NCBI GenBank assembly: GCA_009746045.1
Contig: RPFO01000123.1
Span: 810,524-872,523 of the forward strand
Origin: Mesostigma viride
Lineage: Eukaryota > Streptophyta > Mesostigmatophyceae > Mesostigmatales > Mesostigmataceae
Direction: 5' to 3'
Length of the DNA: 62,000 nucleotides
Shown here: positions 48,601-54,600 of the stretch, piece after piece
Layout of the letters: every line of letters begins with the position of its first letter
Numbering within the stretch: the stretch's first letter is position 1
The notes under the pieces: generated by a model
Told to the model about the DNA's origin: nothing
The model's database searches: none
The model's input: the letters and a program-made list of their open reading frames with translations, nothing else
Translations under genes and position numbers: made by a program

Positions 48601-51600
48601 ACCAAAAACCTGAAGCGGCCGCTCCAGTGTCTGTCCCAGTAGCACCACCAGTAGCTGCCTCGCCAGAACCAGCGAGACTTGAAGGCGGGTCGCGATTTTC
48701 TAGTATCGACTATGAATGTGCCGATTGCGGGTTAAAGCCAAAATCAAATACACAACAAGGACTGAACCAGCATCTGAGAGCAATGATCAAGAAGAAGGAA
48801 CCGAAGCACGTATCCGGGGCCCTTAGACGGGGGGAGCTTACTGGTATTAGTGGGTCTCGTGAATCTCCCCTGTAAAAATTTCGAATGCTATATTGCAAAG
48901 GTCTATGAATATGGACAACCTCTTTTCCGACGCCGAGATGCTGCAGATCGCCCAGTGGATGACACTCTACCCCGACACCCCTCGCGAGTTCATCGAGGCA
49001 GCCATGCTGTACTGTAGGAGCAAGCCGCTCACCGGGAAGGAGAGGAGGGTCCTAAAGAGGAAATCGCGTGGGCTTGCGGGAGAGAGTGGCAAGGTCGTGA
49101 TCCACGGCAAGAACGAAATAACTTCTGAAGTCATTGTAGAGAATGAAGGAGTACGTTCAGGAGTGCAGGACGTTGACGCTGAGGACCGAGAACAGGACCA
49201 GGGGCGGTCTACATGATCCAATTTGGGACATCCCTGCTGGCCTGCTAGAGGATTACCACGACGTGGGGCTGACCTTGCTGACGATTCCCTACGAGCAGAC
49301 ACACATCAACAGCAATAACAACACCTTTGAGGTCACGATGGCGACGGCGCACACGGTCTCACTGCCGGTCGGGTCGTGGACCACCATCGAGAACCGCCAG
49401 AACATCGAGACGACTTTATTGACAATCGACAGCAGCTTCACAGTCACCTATGATCGGGCCAATAGTCGGTACACGTTCGTTGCAGAGAGTCCGTTCCAGT
49501 TCCTGGTTGGCGAGTCGGTCGGGCGGGTCCTCGGGCTAACACCCGGCATTCATCAGTCGAATGACCAGTTCGTCGTTTACAGCAACCGACCAGCCACGAA
49601 CGGGCGGCTGCGGGCCGTGTATGTTTACTCGGACATCGTGCGCGGGAATGTGGTTTCGGCGACCCACGGGACGGTCTACGGCGGTCTGTTGGCGTGTTGT
49701 CCGAACCTGTCCAAATTTCTCGAGCCCATCATATGGCAGGCGCAGAGTCCACTGTGGCAGCACGTACGAGACTCACCTAGGTCGATCAGCCTGCGCCTGT
49801 TAGACGAGGACGACGCACCGATCCAGCTGTACAGCGACTGGGTGGTTCAGCTGACTTTCCGGATATCCCCGCAAAAGGCCATGGGGGTCGAGGCGCGGAA
49901 GATCGGGGGTATTCTCAAGTACATGGCGCTCGACAAGGACGTTCTGCCTGCGAGAAGATTATCTAACCAGGTAGGTATAAACGAAGAGGATGAAGCTTGA
50001 TTTCGGCAAAGTCGTGAGCACCGCGCGTAAAATCGGACACATGGCGGGGGACGCGATCAGGAAAGTCGGCGAGGGCGCGCGGTTCATCAAGGGTGCCGCC
50101 GGTGCCGCGGACGCAGCTCTCGGGCACGTTCCCAGCAAACTCCTCGAAAGCTCCCCAGTCTTGGGAACGGTCTACAAGGCCGCGAAGACCGGACTCGACG
50201 CCCTTTCGCACATCGAGAGGAAGGTGGACGCGCACAGGGCGTCCAACCCGCTGCTTGGTAAGTTCCTAAGCTAGCCGGATTTTTATCTAAGGTAGAAGGT
50301 ATACAACACACACCATGTCTTCTGACGGTTCTTGGTACAATCGCGCGATCCCGAAGTCCATGCAGTACCTCATTAAGACGCTCGGTCAGCACTCCACGTC
50401 CCGCGTACAGCTCTCCACGCTCTCCGCCAACTCCGGCATCAAGCAGGGGTCGGTGGTGGCGGTCCGGCTGCCTACCCATGGGTTTGCCGACCTTCACTCG
50501 TTCGCCATGTTCTTTGAAGCGACACCGACTACGACGGCTGGTTTTTGCAAGTTTCCACCGTACACGTCTTCGCTCATCAGGCGGCTCGAGGTGCTGGTTG
50601 GTGGCCAGTCTGTGGACTCGATCAACGATTACGCCCAGCTCTTCAACACTTTGTTGACGGTCCATGGAGGACAGGGATTTATCAACTCTCAGGGGCCTGC
50701 CGGTTGGTCTCTCAACGACGCGGCTAACGTAACCCTTACAGCGAACACAGCACAAAAAGGTATTATTGACAACTGGCTCGGGTTCTTGTCCGGCGACCCT
50801 CGAATCATCGACCTCAGTCTCTTTCCACCGATCGAGATCCGCATCACGCTCATGGACGGCGGGGTGATGATCCCAGGAGCTGCTGGTGGTGCTGTTGCGG
50901 CTGGGGCTGGTCTCGGGTTTGAGCTGAAGGACATCCATTTCTCGATCGACACGTACAGGTTCCAAGAGGATGTGGTCTCTCAGATCTTCGCGTCTCGGCT
51001 GGCTGAGGGTGGCACCTTGCCGTTCAGGTGGAAGACCTGGCAATCGACCAAACAGACGATTCCCGGCGACACCTACAGCATCAAGGCTACCCTCTCGTCT
51101 GCATCCGCGTCAAAGTTGTTGGCCGTCCAGGTAGCAGCCGCAGCTGATGTGGCAAACGCGCGATACAACACCATGTTCGCGCACACCGCCGACGGCCTCA
51201 CCGGATTCCAGTTCGACATCAACGGCAGCAATCAGACACCAGCGTACAGGATGGGCATCACAGAGGCATGGGTGAACCTGGTTAGCGCCTTCAATGACCA
51301 GGGGAACAGTCTGTCGTGCGCAAGGGCAGACATCAATCCCGAGACATGGGCTGGTAGCGATTTCGTCATGGCTTGTCACCTCAACATGCCATGTGCTGGC
51401 GCCGAGTACCAGAGCGGTCTCGATCTACGGGGCACTGCATCGGTAGTGACTCTGCGCGTCGACAGCGCGGGTGCGGGTCATGTCTCGTACATCTTCGTAG
51501 AGATGGAGGCGAAGATGGACGTCGGCGCAGGGCGGCAGGCGGCCGTGTACCTGTAAAAATGTCTGATGGTTAGTGTATAGCATTCGATGGATTATCTCAA

Positions 51601-54600
51601 GGACCCGCGATACACCGCGAATCCTCTCAACAGAGTCACGCTGGTCTTCGACACCCCTGAGCTGGCCGATAATGGCACGGCGACTAACTTGCCGCCAAGA
51701 AGGGCCCGCTGATGGAACCCAAGTTCCAGTATCCTCTGCCAAAAAAATAGTGTCATTGTGGTAGTATACTAGCTCCATGTCGTTTGAGTATGGTGTTTGT
51801 CCTGCTTTGATGCGGAAGAAGCGTAAACCGGTAAGAATAGCGCCGTCAATCACATTAACAACTACAGGAGGATCATATCCCAGCGCCTCCCCGATTGCAG
51901 TAACAGCAACATTCAGCCAACCAGTCACCGGTTTCGCCTTGGGTGATATCGCTGTCATAAATGGTACTGCATCCGGTTTAACGGGTAGCGACACCTCCTA
52001 CACGTTCACTGTGACTCCGGCAGTCGCTTATTCACTGACAACCGTCAGCGTTGGAGCAAATGCAGCAATCAACACGCTAGGAATCGGCAACACGGCCTCC
52101 TCCACCCTCTCCTTCACGTACTCGCCCCCTCCGACGGTGACTCTCGCGACGACCGCGGGCTCGACGCCATCATCGACTCCAGTGGAAGTGACCGCCACAT
52201 TCAGCAGGTCCGTCACGGGGTTCGCGTTGGGCGACATCACCGTGACCAACGGGACCGCCGCCAACCTGACCGGCAGCGGGGCGTCGTACGCCTTCCAGGT
52301 GACGCCAACGACCGCCAATTCTTCAACGAACGTCAGCGTGGGCGCGGGCGCTGTTGTGGACGCATCGACAGGGAACGCCAACGCGGCATCTAACACACTG
52401 TCGTTCACGTACTCGGCAAATCCGTCGGTGACTCTTGTGTCCGGAACCCCGACGGGTGCCGTTTACCCAGTCACGGCCACTTTTAGCACGTCGGTCACCG
52501 GGTTCGCGTTAGGCGACATCAGCGTAACCAACGGAACCGCGTCCAACTTGGTGCAGGTAAACGCGGCATTTTATTTGTTCGACGTGACCCCTACCATGTC
52601 GGACTTTGTGACGACGGTAAGCGTGGGCGCGGGCACCGTGACGAGCGCAACGTCAGGGCTTGGAAACACAGCATCCAACACACTGTCATTCACGTACAAT
52701 TACAACCCGGCAACGGACCCCGCACTGTTTGCGTGGTACGATCCGTCCGACAGCGCCACGATGTTCAGCGACACGTCCGGCACGACCCAGCAAAACACGG
52801 CGGCGGGAACGTAATGCGCGTGAACGACAAGGGGCCGAACGGGTACCACGTGACGCAGGCAAATTCCGCCAAGTGTCCGACACTGGATACGGCGGAGTTG
52901 AACTCGAAACGGTCCCTCCGTTTTATCAACTCGCGGTCTGGCTTGTTAGGGTCCGTGAACACTTTCTGGGGCGCGATCGGGGCCAATGCGAGTGTTTTTC
53001 TAGTCGCCAAACAACTAACGACTGCGACATATCCATCAATGGGGCCTGGGACGGGTATCAGAGGGTACATGCTTGGATCGACGGATGGCAGCGCTTATTT
53101 AATGGCTTATCAATCAGAGTCACAGATTGTCCTCTTATTCGCTCCAAACATTGTATACGAAACCGTCAGCAACAGGGCTCAATTCTTTGACAACGCCGCA
53201 CATGTCATGGCGATTTCATGCAACAGCAGTACAAACGCACTTATCACCCGCTTCGACGGAAGAGCTGGTTATAATAGAATTGGATCGGACCCTACAACTG
53301 GTTCGGGACTTCTCTCTATTGGAGGAGACTCATCCAACGCGAGTCGTGCCTTTGACGGGTGGATCGGCGAGATCCTAATCTACAACACCGCAAAAACGGC
53401 CGCAGAGCTTGAACGGATCCGCGGATATCTCGTGGCCAAGTGGGGAACTCCCGCCGCCATACCAGCGTAGAGTTAAGACTAGAACTATTATCTCTTATAA
53501 GTTGTAATAAAGTATCATGGATTATCCCACTTTTTACCAAATCGCTTTAGATTCTGTCGCGTCACAGAACACAATCGACGAATACAATGGAATCTATTCT
53601 TTCGATATCAAGCCAGACCCAAGAGCGCCTATCATAGACAGCACATGGCGCGGAGGGGTCCATTTCGCATATCTCAAGGACGTGGAAAACCAAGAAAATT
53701 ACTCGCTTGTCGGACTAGTTTCTTCAAGTTTTTCTGGAGGAGAGCATAACCCACAAGACAGTGTCGTGCTATGTACCGAAGAATGCAAAGATGTTGCCGC
53801 CTCGTACACCGTGATAAACGACCATGCATTTTTCAACCTAAAAAACGATCACTTGTTTAGGAATGGCGGGAAACTCGAGATCGGTTTAGTGCACATTGAC
53901 AGAGGAGTTGATGACAAACAATTCATCCCACTAACCCACGAGTCGTTTCTTTGCATCTTGCGTTTTGAGAAAATTCGCGGGTTCGACAAGTGCAAGTGCC
54001 ATCACAAGTAGGTTAAAAGAGCTCATCATAGGTTGAAACACTTCTATGGGCAACTGTTTAAAGCTTGGTTACGAGTACTCAGAAATTCTGGAGGAGTCAA
54101 TAAGGAGGATGAGAAGGAGCCCGACGTACCGACGCGCCTATGAGAGCGTGTATGTTCCTAAATGGATTTTAGAGATCGCGCCAGACTCCGAGGGCACTCC
54201 GACTCCCACCCCATCACCTGATAATAAACATAACTAATCAATAAAATTCTCTTTGCATGAATCTATACAGCTCCCAACATGTTCGTGACCATGAACGACA
54301 TTCTGAACTGCATCGAGGCCTGCAAGCCGGGTAGCGGCGGGTACATCCATGACGGCAGCGAACGGGCCCGCAACGCCGCAGAGGTGGCGCGCATATCCTG
54401 CATCATCGCCGGAAAGCCTGACCCGTACGATGACAACTACCGTTTAGAGTTAGAACAGCTTGACAATCCTTTGACCCTCCTAGCCGCCGCCTCACGCGCA
54501 CTAGGTAGCGAGGCGACCCCGGACGACGTTCACAAGGTGTGTGAGGACCTCGCGGTTCTCTCCATCATGGCCGGTTGCGTCACGGGCAGGCAGTCCATCT

